12,190 nt of DNA from Bacteroidota bacterium. GTDB taxonomy: Bacteria; Bacteroidota; Bacteroidia; Flavobacteriales; Weeksellaceae. The position numbers were made by a program, and so were the translations under genes. How positions within the stretch are numbered: the stretch's first letter is position 1; each line of letters starts with the position of its first letter. Below are positions 1 to 6,857 of this stretch, in pieces. The stretch spans positions 1 to 12,190 of the forward strand of contig JAEXBA010000055.1 in NCBI GenBank assembly GCA_023457935.1, in the 5' to 3' direction. Under the pieces are notes generated by a model. It saw only the letters and a program-made list of their open reading frames with translations, was not told the origin of the DNA and did no database searches.

Positions 1-871
1 GGATATTACGGGTGGTCTTCCGAGAGTTACCGAACTTTTCGAAGCAAGAAACCCTTCAAACCCGGCTGTAGTAACAGAAATCGACGGAGTTGTTTCTTAC
101 GGTAAAATCAAAAGAGGTAACCGTGAATTGATTGTTGAAGCGAAAACGGGAGAGCGTAAAATCTATCTTGTTAAACTTTCCAACCAGATTCTGGTACAGG
201 AAAACGACTTCGTGAGAGCAGGTTCACCACTTTCTGACGGTTCCGTGACACCGGATGATATCCTGAAAATCAAAGGGCCAACCGCGGTTCAGGAATATTT
301 GGTAAATGAAATTCAGGAAGTATACCGTCTTCAGGGTGTAAAAATCGACGATAAGCATTTCGAAATCATTGTTCGTCAGATGATGACGAAAGTAGAAATT
401 GTAGACGGTGGTGATACGCAGTTCCTGGAAGGTTCTCTGGAGCACAAATACGATTTCCTTGAAGAAAACAACCGTATTTTCGGTATGAAAGTAGTGGTTG
501 AAGCTGGAGATTCCAAAGAATTCAAACCGGGACAGATGATTACAGCAAGAGAACTGCGTGACGAAAACTCGAAGCTGAAACGTGAAGACCAGCAGTTGGT
601 AGAAGTGCGCGAAGCGCTTCCTGCAACGGCAACTCCGGTTCTTCAGGGTATTACAAGAGCAGCACTTCAGACGAAATCGTTCATGTCTGCAGCATCGTTC
701 CAGGAAACTACAAAAGTTCTGAACGAAGCAGCCGTAGCCGGAAAAGTAGACGAGCTGAACGGTCTGAAAGAAAACGTAATCGTAGGACACAGAATTCCTG
801 CAGGTACGGGTCTTAAAGAATACCAGAACGTTATCGTAGGTTCCAAAAAAGAGTTCGAAGACCTAAATTAA
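1..871 (+). CDS. rpoC: DNA-directed RNA polymerase subunit beta' (3' end only)
   Basis: This is the C-terminal part of the beta' subunit, which with beta forms the RNA polymerase active-site cleft. The 5' end lies outside the window. The reading frame is entered at base 2 and runs open for 289 codons to the TAA at 869-871. The opening residues DITGGLPRVTELFEAR are a near-invariant beta' signature. They are followed by NPAVVTEIDGVVSYG and, later, by RQMMTKVEIVDGGDT, QGITRAALQTKSFMSAASFQ and the terminal NVIVGSKKEF, all characteristic of the Rpb1 domain 5 region and C-terminal tail of bacterial RpoC. A TTG at 128 is internal and not a start. A strong hairpin (885-923) and the DUF3467 gene follow directly. 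Nothing looks broken. Confidence 0.97.
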   Translation, partial: DITGGLPRVTELFEARNPSNPAVVTEIDGVVSYGKIKRGNRELIVEAKTGERKIYLVKLSNQILVQENDFVRAGSPLSDGSVTPDDILKIKGPTAVQEYLVNEIQEVYRLQGVKIDDKHFEIIVRQMMTKVEIVDGGDTQFLEGSLEHKYDFLEENNRIFGMKVVVEAGDSKEFKPGQMITARELRDENSKLKREDQQLVEVREALPATATPVLQGITRAALQTKSFMSAASFQETTKVLNEAAVAGKVDELNGLKENVIVGHRIPAGTGLKEYQNVIVGSKKEFEDLN

Positions 872-884
872 TTTAAAATTCAAT

Positions 885-923
885 GTTCAGGGTTCAAAGT
901 TTTGTTATTTTTGAACCTTGAAC
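885..923 (+). repeat. Hairpin between rpoC and the DUF3467 gene
   Basis: Arms at 885-898 (GTTCAGGGTTCAAA) and 910-923 (TTTGAACCTTGAAC) pair over 14 bases with a single G-U pair and an 11-base loop. No T-run follows, so it is not a classical intrinsic terminator. It could be a processing or partial attenuation site between the polymerase operon and the next gene. The GTTCA/TTGAA units also resemble low-complexity intergenic repeats seen in flavobacterial genomes (recollection, not a match). Confidence 0.7.
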
Positions 924-952
924 TTTATACCTTAAACTTTAAACAAAAAATA

Positions 953-1261
953 ATGGACAACAACCAAAATCCACAGGACGGAAACATCAACATCAATCTT
1001 AACGAAATGGTAGCGGCAGGCGTATATTGCAACCTTGCTTTGGTAAACCACTCTCCATCAGAGTTCGTTTTGGATTTCATTCAGCTTATGCCGGGTGTAC
1101 AGCAGGCAAACGTAAGATCAAGAGTAATCTTGGCTCCGCTTCACGCAAAAAGAGTACTTACAGCGCTTCAGCAGAATATCGCTAACTACGAGCAGCAGTT
1201 TGGTGAAATCAAAGAAGTTGAGCCTTTCGTAATCGGGCAGAACAATAACGTAAACGCTTAA
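953..1261 (+). CDS. DUF3467 family protein
   Basis: This is a 102-residue, probably cytosolic protein of unknown biochemical role. The sequence NLNEMVAAGVYCNLALVNHS, then EFVLDFIQLMPG and the tail VRSRVILAPLHAKRVLTALQ is the DUF3467 pattern, a small compact domain found widely in Bacteroidota. I chose the ATG at 953. An upstream TTG at 902 would add 17 residues, but those bases form the loop and descending arm of the 885-923 hairpin and encode nothing family-like. The gap from the rpoC stop is 81 bases. Co-transcription with the rpo operon is plausible but the hairpin could modulate it. The gene ends 25 bases before a strong terminator, so it closes the transcription unit. The asparagine-rich N- and C-terminal ends (MDNNQNPQDGN, GQNNNVNA) look disordered. 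Confidence 0.9.
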   Translation: MDNNQNPQDGNININLNEMVAAGVYCNLALVNHSPSEFVLDFIQLMPGVQQANVRSRVILAPLHAKRVLTALQQNIANYEQQFGEIKEVEPFVIGQNNNVNA

Positions 1262-1285
1262 TTTTAAGTTTTTTACCAATAAATT

Positions 1286-1317
1286 TCCCGGTCAGTTTTC
1301 TGATCGGGATTTTTTTT
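1286..1317 (+). terminator. Intrinsic terminator after the DUF3467 gene
   Basis: A 10-base-pair stem, TCCCGGTCAG with CTGATCGGGA (one G-U pair), around a TTTT loop is followed by eight T residues at 1310-1317. This is a classical Rho-independent terminator closing the rpoC-DUF3467 transcript. Confidence 0.92.
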
Positions 1318-1530
1318 GTCTTTGCGAGCGAAGCGAAGCAATCTCACGAAAATATTTTTTGAGGTGGCGTTCCTTGCCATCACCTTTTCCGTCGCAAAGG
1401 CCGCGCTTTTCGCTGTATCTTTTTTCCAGCCGCAGTAGTCCACTCAAAAAAAGGATGCCGCTGCAATCGCTAACGCAAACGTAATACTGTTAAGGTTTGC
1501 GGCAGTTTCCAAAACCGTGTCTTTCTTGAA
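1318..1530. repeat. Intergenic repeat-like element, no gene
   Basis: The gap between the DUF3467 terminator and the next promoter codes for nothing I can support. It begins with TTTGCGAGCGAAGCGAAGC (1320-1338), a phrase I recall from dispersed intergenic repeats of flavobacterial genomes. Then come a T-tract/A-tract pair around 1420-1452 (ATCTTTTTT and AAAAAAAGGAT flanking a 20-base GC-richer loop) and a perfect 7-base inverted repeat CGCAAAC/GTTTGCG (1474-1480 with 1495-1501). Its composition differs from the flanking DNA and it has local dyad symmetry. Repeat status is an inference that needs a genome-wide search. Confidence 0.5.
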
Positions 1531-1556
1531 TATCTGTATTACAAGTATTTAATTTA

Positions 1557-1584
1557 TTGATACAAAACTTTCGGTGTAACTTTG
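1557..1584 (+). promoter_or_regulatory. Bacteroidota-type promoter of the phosphodiesterase gene
   Basis: TTG at 1557-1559, a 17-base spacer and TAACTTTG at 1577-1584 match the Bacteroidota housekeeping consensus exactly (TTG and TAnnTTTG). Transcription should start near 1589-1592, leaving only about 7-10 bases before the ATG at 1599. That placement also argues that the upstream in-frame ATT/TTG region is promoter, not coding. Confidence 0.8.
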
Positions 1585-1598
1585 CAGAAAATAGAAAA

Positions 1599-2873
1599 AT
1601 GAAATCTTTTTTTCAGCTGTTATTCGTGTTGTTCTTCGTGTTTTCATTTTCACAGAAAAAAGAGGTGGACACCGCGCAGATTGTGGTTCCGAACCGTTAC
1701 AATTCGGTTGAAGCACAAACAAAACCTTACGTCATTATGATTTCGGCAGACGGTTTCCGCTACGATTACGCAAAAAAATACAATGCCAAAAATCTTTTAA
1801 AGCTTGCAGAAAACGGCGTTCAGGCAAAAGCCATGATTCCGAGTTTTCCAACCGTAACCGGCCCGAATCATTATACGTTGATAACCGGTCTTTTTCCTTC
1901 GCATCACGGTATGGTAGATAATTTTTTCTACGATTATAAACGGAAAGAATTTTTTCATTTTGGTGACGCTGCAAAAATTTCAGACGGTTCCTGGCTGAGC
2001 GGTCTGCCTCTTTGGGGCCTTGCGGAAAATTCCGGGATGCTTTCCGCCTCGATGATGTGGGTAGCTTCCAACGGAACGGCCGGCGGAACAAGACCAACCT
2101 ATTACTACCACTATCACGAAAAGTTTTCACCGCAGGAAAAGGTAGATAAAGTGATTGGCTGGCTTTCGCTTCCAATGGACAGAAGACCGCATTTTATTTC
2201 TCTGTATTTCCCTGAAGTTGACGGAAACGGCCATCATTTCGGACCCGAATCTGAGCAGACGAAAGCATCAGTTCAACTGATTGATGCTGCCATCGGAAAT
2301 CTTGTGGAAAAGGTTGAGAATCTCGGACTTAAAAATGTAAACTTCCTGTTTGTTTCCGATCATGGTATGCTGGACGTGGAGAATGAGAATCCGCTGGAAA
2401 TTCCGGAAATGCTGCTTAACAAAGACCGCTTTGATATCTTTAATGCTAATACTTTACTGAGAGTAGTCGTGAAAAATCCGTCTGAAATTCAGGAAGTTTA
2501 TAAAGCGCTGAAAAAATCGAAAACTCCGGATTATAATGTGGTTCTGGACAAGAGATTAAACCGCAAACTGTATTACGCCAAGCGCAACGACCGCTTCGGC
2601 CGTATCGGTGATATCCTATTGATTCCACATGCTCCAAAAGTTTTTGTTGAAAAAGGAAAATCTACATCCGACGGAAAACATGGCTACAATCCGTTTTTGG
2701 TTCCCGAAATGAAAGCCACATTCTACGCCTGGGGTCCGGAATTTAAACAGAATCTTACTATTGGTGAATTCAGAAATGTCAATGTTTATCCGCTTGTAGC
2801 TGAAATTCTTGGACTGAAAATCACGCAGCCGATTGACGGAAACATCAAAGTACTGAAGAAGGTTTTGAAATAA
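1599..2873 (+). CDS. Secreted alkaline phosphatase-superfamily ectonucleotide pyrophosphatase/phosphodiesterase (NPP type)
   Basis: This 424-residue enzyme should hydrolyse phosphodiester or pyrophosphate bonds (nucleotides or similar) outside the cytoplasm using two zinc ions. Residues 1-19 form a signal peptide: Lys2, a Phe/Leu/Val core and a likely cut before Gln19. Visible catalytic residues are Asp51 (MISADGF), the nucleophile Thr87 in PTVTGPNHY, Asn108 in the HHGMVDNFFYD block, Asp208 and His212 (PEVDGNGHH), Asp254-His255 (SDHGM) and His361 (GKHGY). Their spacing parallels that of the Xanthomonas NPP, so the full bimetal site is intact. The ATG at 1599 is preferred because the promoter at 1557-1584 covers any earlier start. 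The gene stands alone, with its own promoter and a GC-rich hairpin downstream. The substrate cannot be read from sequence; phosphate scavenging is a reasonable guess. Confidence 0.93.
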   Translation: MKSFFQLLFVLFFVFSFSQKKEVDTAQIVVPNRYNSVEAQTKPYVIMISADGFRYDYAKKYNAKNLLKLAENGVQAKAMIPSFPTVTGPNHYTLITGLFPSHHGMVDNFFYDYKRKEFFHFGDAAKISDGSWLSGLPLWGLAENSGMLSASMMWVASNGTAGGTRPTYYYHYHEKFSPQEKVDKVIGWLSLPMDRRPHFISLYFPEVDGNGHHFGPESEQTKASVQLIDAAIGNLVEKVENLGLKNVNFLFVSDHGMLDVENENPLEIPEMLLNKDRFDIFNANTLLRVVVKNPSEIQEVYKALKKSKTPDYNVVLDKRLNRKLYYAKRNDRFGRIGDILLIPHAPKVFVEKGKSTSDGKHGYNPFLVPEMKATFYAWGPEFKQNLTIGEFRNVNVYPLVAEILGLKITQPIDGNIKVLKKVLK

Positions 2874-2893
2874 GCGCAGTTTTTACATCAATA

Positions 2894-2924
2894 ATTTCGG
2901 CGGCGCCAAAGGCGCCGCCGAAAT
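2894..2924. terminator. GC-rich perfect hairpin between convergent genes
   Basis: Arms 2894-2907 and 2911-2924 (ATTTCGGCGGCGCC and its exact complement) pair perfectly over 14 bases around an AAA loop. It lies 20 bases after the phosphodiesterase stop and 21 bases beyond the alcohol dehydrogenase stop on the other strand. The symmetric position suggests a bidirectional terminator or insulator. No long T-run follows on either strand, so termination efficiency is uncertain. Confidence 0.75.
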
Positions 2925-2945
2925 ATAATCTGTTCAACGCAAAAT

Positions 2946-4004
2946 TTAGTTTTTCAGACTCGCCATATCAATCACAAAACGGTATTTCACGTCGCTTTTC
3001 AGCATTCTTTCGTAAGCTTCGTTGATTTCCTGCATCTTAATCAGTTCAATATCAGCCACGATATTCTTTTCACCGCAGAAATCCAGCAGTTCCTGGGTTT
3101 CCTTGATTCCCCCAATTACGGAACCTGCAATGGATCTTCTTCCGCCAATCATCGGTCTTGTTGAAACCATTTCCGCAACGCTTCCGATATAGCCAACCAA
3201 AACCAGAGTTCCGTTCACTGCTAAAGTCATGACATAAGGATTCAGATCATGGTCGTAAGGAACGGTATCGATAATCAGGTCAAATTTTCCTTTCGCCGAT
3301 TTCATCATTTCCGGATCTGTGGAGATGATCACTTCATCAGCGCCCAAATCCTTCGCGTCCTGCTCTTTTGAAGGCGTTCTTGAGAAAAGGGAAACATGTG
3401 CGCCCAGACCTTTGGCAAGTTTTACGGCCATATGACCGAGACCGCCCAAACCGACAACTGCAACTCTGGTTTCAGGGCCAACATTCCAGTGTCTTAACGG
3501 TGACCAAGTGGTAACACCAGCGCAAAGAACAGGCGCAACGGCTGCCAGGTCCAGGTTTTCGGGAACTTTCAGAACATAGTTTTCATCCACGACTACTTTT
3601 TCAGAATAGCCTCCGAAAGTATGTGCGCCAAGATGAACATCTTTTCCGTTATAGGTTCCTACCATTCCGTTGAGGCAGTACTGTTCCAGATTCTGTTCGC
3701 AGCTGGAACAGTGGCGGCAGCTGTCAACAATGCATCCAACCGCTACTTTGTCACCGATTTTTACTTTTTGTACACCGCTTCCGACTCTTGTTGCTATTCC
3801 AACGATTTCATGTCCGGGAACTGATGGATATTTTGTTCCGCCCCAGTCATTTCTTGCGGTATGAAGGTCGCTGTGACAGACGCCGCAATACAGAATATCA
3901 ATTTCTACATCGTTGGGCTGTACTTCGCGTCTGCCGATATTCATTTCTTTAAGATCCTGATCTTTGGCTTCAGTTCCGAATGCTTTTACATTAAAGGTTT
4001 CCAT
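2946..4004 (-). CDS. Zinc-dependent NAD(P) alcohol dehydrogenase (YahK/cinnamyl-alcohol dehydrogenase type)
   Basis: This is a cytosolic medium-chain dehydrogenase of 352 residues that interconverts alcohols and aldehydes, probably with NADP(H). The GroES-like N-terminal domain carries the catalytic zinc set Cys43-His44 (CGVCHSDLH), His65-Glu66 (PGHEIVG) and Cys161. The structural zinc site is Cys96, Cys99, Cys102 and Cys110 (C-x2-C-x2-C-x7-C). The Rossmann motif GLGGLG lies at 185-190, and SRT at the end of the second strand (208-210) favours the NADP phosphate. Length and all ligands match E. coli YahK-like enzymes, which act on broad aldehydes. The gene is 107 bases downstream of the alpha-amylase on the same strand. 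The gap has an inverted repeat and a possible promoter, so it may be a separate unit. The physiological substrate is unknown. Confidence 0.95.
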   Translation of the reverse strand: METFNVKAFGTEAKDQDLKEMNIGRREVQPNDVEIDILYCGVCHSDLHTARNDWGGTKYPSVPGHEIVGIATRVGSGVQKVKIGDKVAVGCIVDSCRHCSSCEQNLEQYCLNGMVGTYNGKDVHLGAHTFGGYSEKVVVDENYVLKVPENLDLAAVAPVLCAGVTTWSPLRHWNVGPETRVAVVGLGGLGHMAVKLAKGLGAHVSLFSRTPSKEQDAKDLGADEVIISTDPEMMKSAKGKFDLIIDTVPYDHDLNPYVMTLAVNGTLVLVGYIGSVAEMVSTRPMIGGRRSIAGSVIGGIKETQELLDFCGEKNIVADIELIKMQEINEAYERMLKSDVKYRFVIDMASLKN

Positions 4005-4038
4005 ATATTTTTTGAATACTGTTTCTTGATGTTTTCTA

Positions 4039-4046
4039 CAAATTTA
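4039..4046 (-). promoter_or_regulatory. Possible -7 element for the alcohol dehydrogenase gene
   Basis: Read on the minus strand, 4046-4039 is TAAATTTG, an exact TAnnTTTG match ending 34 bases before the ATG. The -33 position has only CTG (4067-4065) at an 18-base spacing instead of TTG. It is a plausible but incomplete promoter. Confidence 0.4.
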
Positions 4047-4051
4047 GCAGA

Positions 4052-4085
4052 ATTCAGGTAGATTCAGGCCAAAAACAACCTGAAT
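4052..4085. repeat. Inverted repeat with a duplicated left arm, between amylase and dehydrogenase genes
   Basis: ATTCAGG occurs at 4052-4058 and again at 4062-4068. Its complement CCTGAAT lies at 4079-4085, so either left copy can pair with the right arm (the outer one over 8 bases, ATTCAGGT/ACCTGAAT). A fully self-complementary TTTTTTCGAAAAAA follows at 4097-4110. These lie directly after the amylase stop on the minus strand and just upstream of the dehydrogenase promoter candidate. They may act as a weak terminator or operator; no T-run supports a strong terminator. Confidence 0.45.
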
Positions 4086-4111
4086 AGTACGGAATATTTT
4101 TTCGAAAAAAC

Positions 4112-5584
4112 TTATTCGGGAATCCAGACACTTACATTTCCGGCCGGACAGGTGAAGTTGCCCCAACCGTTTTCATCAATGGTAATCTTATGATCAAATC
4201 TTCCCAGTAAGTCGTAAAATTCCTGCCCGGCATAATGCTCACCGACTTCCATAGGTTTTTCATACTGGTCTTTGTTGCTTAAAACCACGGCGCAGCCTTT
4301 ATTATAACCGTCGCCTTCACGGGTCCAGCCAACGCAGTGTGCGTCTTCAAAATAATCGCGCTGAAGTCCGTAAGCATTTTCTTTGCGGGCTTTTAACAGT
4401 CCTTCAATTCCATCAACCCTATTCAGGAAAACTTCATAATCCTGTCCGTCATTACCTTTGTCCCAATAGCTTGCGCCGTACAAATCCGGATAAAAAACGC
4501 ACGGATAACCACCTTCGCGCAGCAGAATAAATGCATAAGCCATTGGTTTAAACCAAGGATCTACAGGCGCTTCCAGTTCCTGTAATGGCTGTGTGTCATG
4601 ATTGGCCACTACGGTAACCGCTAAATCAGGTCTTGCAGAAACCAGTGACTGGTCGAATATCTTGCGGAGATCGTAAGTTCCGCCGTTTCTGGAAGCAATA
4701 TGAAAATTATGCTGAAGTGAGGCATCAAAAAGACTCATACATCCTTCCGTAGCTTCAATATAATCCAGCATTAAAGGCAGCAAACCCGGAGCCCAGTATT
4801 CTCCTACAGCAAAAAGGTTTTTTCCGGTGTTCTGTCTCAGCAGCATCAGCCATTCCTTGTAAAACTGCGGCGACTGATGTTTCACGGCATCCAGACGTAC
4901 ACCGTCAAAAAATATCTGGTCATGATACCATTTGCCCCAGGAATTCAGCTCTTCGCGGACATGCGGGTTTTCATGGTTGATGTCGTTGTACATCAGGAAA
5001 TCGTAATTTCCTTTTTCATCACCAATCATTTCTTCCCAGCTTTCGCTGTGTTCGTTTACAATTCTGAAAATGCCTTTGTCCTGTCCTTCAGCAAAATCAA
5101 CACCCGAAAAACAGGTGAAATTCCATTCAAAATCAGAATATTTCCTGCCTCTGCCCGGAAAAGTGAATTTGGTGAAACTCTCAATCTCAAAAACTTCTGA
5201 AATGGTTTTGTTCCTGTCGTGTTCATCCATTTTCACGACATTGAATTTTTCTTTTTCGTCACCGCCGGCTTTGTGGTTCAGTACGATATCGGCAATTACA
5301 GAAATTCCTTTTTTCTGAAGGGTTTTACAGACATCGATGTACTGTTTTTTGGTTCCGTACTTGGTCGCAATCGTTCCTTTTTGGTCAAATTCACCCAAAT
5401 CATACAGGTCATAGGGATCGTAACCGACAGAATAACCGCCGCCGGCGCCTTTGTAAGCAGGAGGAAACCAAACGGCTGAAATTCCCAGCTCTTTTAACCA
5501 GTCGGATGTTTCTTTGATATGACCGTACAGTGTTCCGTTACCTTCAGAATACCAGTGGTAACTCTGCAGCATTGTTGCATTCAT
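4112..5584 (-). CDS. Cytoplasmic alpha-amylase, GH13 subfamily 5 type
   Basis: This 490-residue enzyme should hydrolyse alpha-1,4 glucan bonds in starch, glycogen or maltodextrins. It starts directly with MNATMLQSYHWY and has no signal peptide, as in the intracellular AmyA of E. coli, so the substrate is probably internal glycogen or imported oligosaccharide. All four GH13 regions are present: Asp99, Asn103 and His104 in DIVLNHKAG; the nucleophile Asp232 in GVRLDAVKH; the acid/base Glu262 in AVGEYW; and His329-Asp330 in VVANHDTQP. The C-terminal 90 residues fit the usual beta-sandwich domain C. A second ATG at codon 5 is a possible alternative start. No glycogen or maltose transport genes are nearby; the neighbours are dinB upstream and an alcohol dehydrogenase downstream on the same strand. 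Confidence 0.95.
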   Translation of the reverse strand: MNATMLQSYHWYSEGNGTLYGHIKETSDWLKELGISAVWFPPAYKGAGGGYSVGYDPYDLYDLGEFDQKGTIATKYGTKKQYIDVCKTLQKKGISVIADIVLNHKAGGDEKEKFNVVKMDEHDRNKTISEVFEIESFTKFTFPGRGRKYSDFEWNFTCFSGVDFAEGQDKGIFRIVNEHSESWEEMIGDEKGNYDFLMYNDINHENPHVREELNSWGKWYHDQIFFDGVRLDAVKHQSPQFYKEWLMLLRQNTGKNLFAVGEYWAPGLLPLMLDYIEATEGCMSLFDASLQHNFHIASRNGGTYDLRKIFDQSLVSARPDLAVTVVANHDTQPLQELEAPVDPWFKPMAYAFILLREGGYPCVFYPDLYGASYWDKGNDGQDYEVFLNRVDGIEGLLKARKENAYGLQRDYFEDAHCVGWTREGDGYNKGCAVVLSNKDQYEKPMEVGEHYAGQEFYDLLGRFDHKITIDENGWGNFTCPAGNVSVWIPE

Positions 5585-5616
5585 AGTTTATTAATTGGCT
5601 GTAAAATTAGTGCTCG

Positions 5617-5633
5617 AAGTGCTTTCGGCACTT
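5617..5633. repeat. Small hairpin in the leader region of the amylase gene
   Basis: AAGTGC (5617-5622) and GCACTT (5628-5633) form a 6-base-pair stem with a 5-base loop, 33 bases upstream of the amylase ATG on the minus strand. No adequate TAnnTTTG promoter was found around it. It may be a leader structure or operator, or coincidental. Confidence 0.3.
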
Positions 5634-5691
5634 ATCAAATTTTGGTTTTTCTTTTCAAGATCAGCTTCTTTTTTTTAACTAAGAATTTAGT

Positions 5692-6777
5692 TTAATAATC
5701 ATAATCAGGAAAATCAATTTTAAGCTGAACGGAGATATTTTTCTTTTCTTCGGTGTTGAGGTTAGATAGCGATACGCCGAGAAGCCGGATTGGTTTGTCA
5801 AAAGGCCTTAATTCCCAGAGTTTTTTTGCGGTTTCGTAGAAATCTTCAGCGTTTTCATAATACACTTCCTGTGTTTTACTCCTCGTAAAAACCGAAAAAT
5901 CTTTGTACTTTAATTTTAAAGTGAGCGATTTTCCTTTGATTTCCTTTTTTGAAAGCCGGCCTTCCAGTTCATCACAAATAATTTTCAGGTTTTTAAAAAC
6001 GGCTTCTTCATCCAGCAGATTTTCCCAGAAGGTTTCTTCTACACCGACACTTTTCTGTATGCGGTGCGGTTTCACTTCACTACGGTGAATGCCGCGGACA
6101 ACGTTGTAGTAGTACCTTCCGGACTTTCCAAAAAGATTTTCAAGGTATTCAAGGGATTTTTCCTTCAGATCTTTACCGTTAAAAATATGAAGTTCGTGCA
6201 TTCTGTTGGCGGTTACCTTTCCGATTCCAAAGAATTTCTCAATCGGAAGTTCTTCCATAAATTCCAGAATTCTGGAAGGATGAATGGTTTTCTGTCCATT
6301 CGGTTTATTGTAGTCGGAAGCAACTTTAGCCAGAAACTTGTTCACGGAAATCCCTGCCGAAGCGGTAAGTCCGGTTTCTTCAAAAATTCTTTTACGGATT
6401 TCACGGGCAATCTGGTTTGCACTTTCAATGCCTTTTTTGTTTTCTGTAACGTCAAGATAAGCTTCATCCAGAGAAAGCGGTTCAACGAGATCGGTATAAT
6501 CATAAAAGATCTGCCGGATTTGCTGCGAAATTTCTTTATACCGGTGAAATCTGGGTTTAACGACAATTAGATGCGGACATTTTTCCAACGCCATTCTTCC
6601 GGGCATTGCAGAGCGGATTCCGAATTTTCTGGCCTCATAACTCGCAGCAGCAACCACGCCGTATTTTCCACCGCCTACACAAACGGGCTTTCCGCGAAGT
6701 TCCGGATTGTCGTGCTGCTCTACGGAAGCATAAAAAGCGTCCATGTCTACGTGGATTATTTTTCTAATAACCGTCAT
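5692..6777 (-). CDS. dinB: DNA polymerase IV (Y-family translesion polymerase)
   Basis: This 361-residue error-prone polymerase bypasses damaged bases and can extend mismatched primers. The palm carboxylates are Asp11 in HVDMDAFYASVE and Asp104-Glu105 in SLDEAYLDVT. Tyr16 sits at the steric-gate position that excludes ribonucleotides. SYEARKFGIRSAMP (46-59) is the fingers motif, and FGIGKVTANRMHELHI is the thumb helix-hairpin-helix. The C-terminal little-finger domain ends with QLKIDF (351-356), a good fit to the sliding-clamp binding peptide QLxLxL, so clamp recruitment looks intact. Length is normal. It starts MTVIRKIIHVDMDAF, diverging from the Crp/Fnr-type regulator across an 80-base AT-rich space with a large palindrome. 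No LexA-like box was recognised there. Confidence 0.97.
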   Translation of the reverse strand: MTVIRKIIHVDMDAFYASVEQHDNPELRGKPVCVGGGKYGVVAAASYEARKFGIRSAMPGRMALEKCPHLIVVKPRFHRYKEISQQIRQIFYDYTDLVEPLSLDEAYLDVTENKKGIESANQIAREIRKRIFEETGLTASAGISVNKFLAKVASDYNKPNGQKTIHPSRILEFMEELPIEKFFGIGKVTANRMHELHIFNGKDLKEKSLEYLENLFGKSGRYYYNVVRGIHRSEVKPHRIQKSVGVEETFWENLLDEEAVFKNLKIICDELEGRLSKKEIKGKSLTLKLKYKDFSVFTRSKTQEVYYENAEDFYETAKKLWELRPFDKPIRLLGVSLSNLNTEEKKNISVQLKIDFPDYDY

Positions 6778-6806
6778 ATTATACCCGGATTTCGGTATTG
6801 CCTGAA

Positions 6807-6829
6807 TTAATTTTAAAGTTTAAAATTAA
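6807..6829. promoter_or_regulatory. Perfect AT-rich palindrome between dinB and the Crp/Fnr gene
   Basis: TTAATTTTAAA (6807-6817), a central G and TTTAAAATTAA (6819-6829) form a perfect 11-base dyad in the shared upstream region of two divergent genes. AATTTTAAAG within it (6809-6818) is repeated exactly at 6838-6847, just before the regulator's start codon. It is an operator candidate for the adjacent regulator; in DNA this AT-rich, chance symmetry is also possible. Confidence 0.45.
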
Positions 6830-6857
6830 ATATTTATAATTTTAAAGAAAAACAACC

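Noticed and set aside
1735..2175. Long open frame antisense to the phosphodiesterase gene
   Set aside because: It lies wholly inside a gene with an intact catalytic set and has an Arg/Ser-rich composition typical of a frame shadow.
5677..5692. AACTAA/TTAGTT hairpin at the dinB stop as a terminator
   Set aside because: The adjoining T-run is on the wrong side for minus-strand transcription, and the stem is only six AT-rich pairs.
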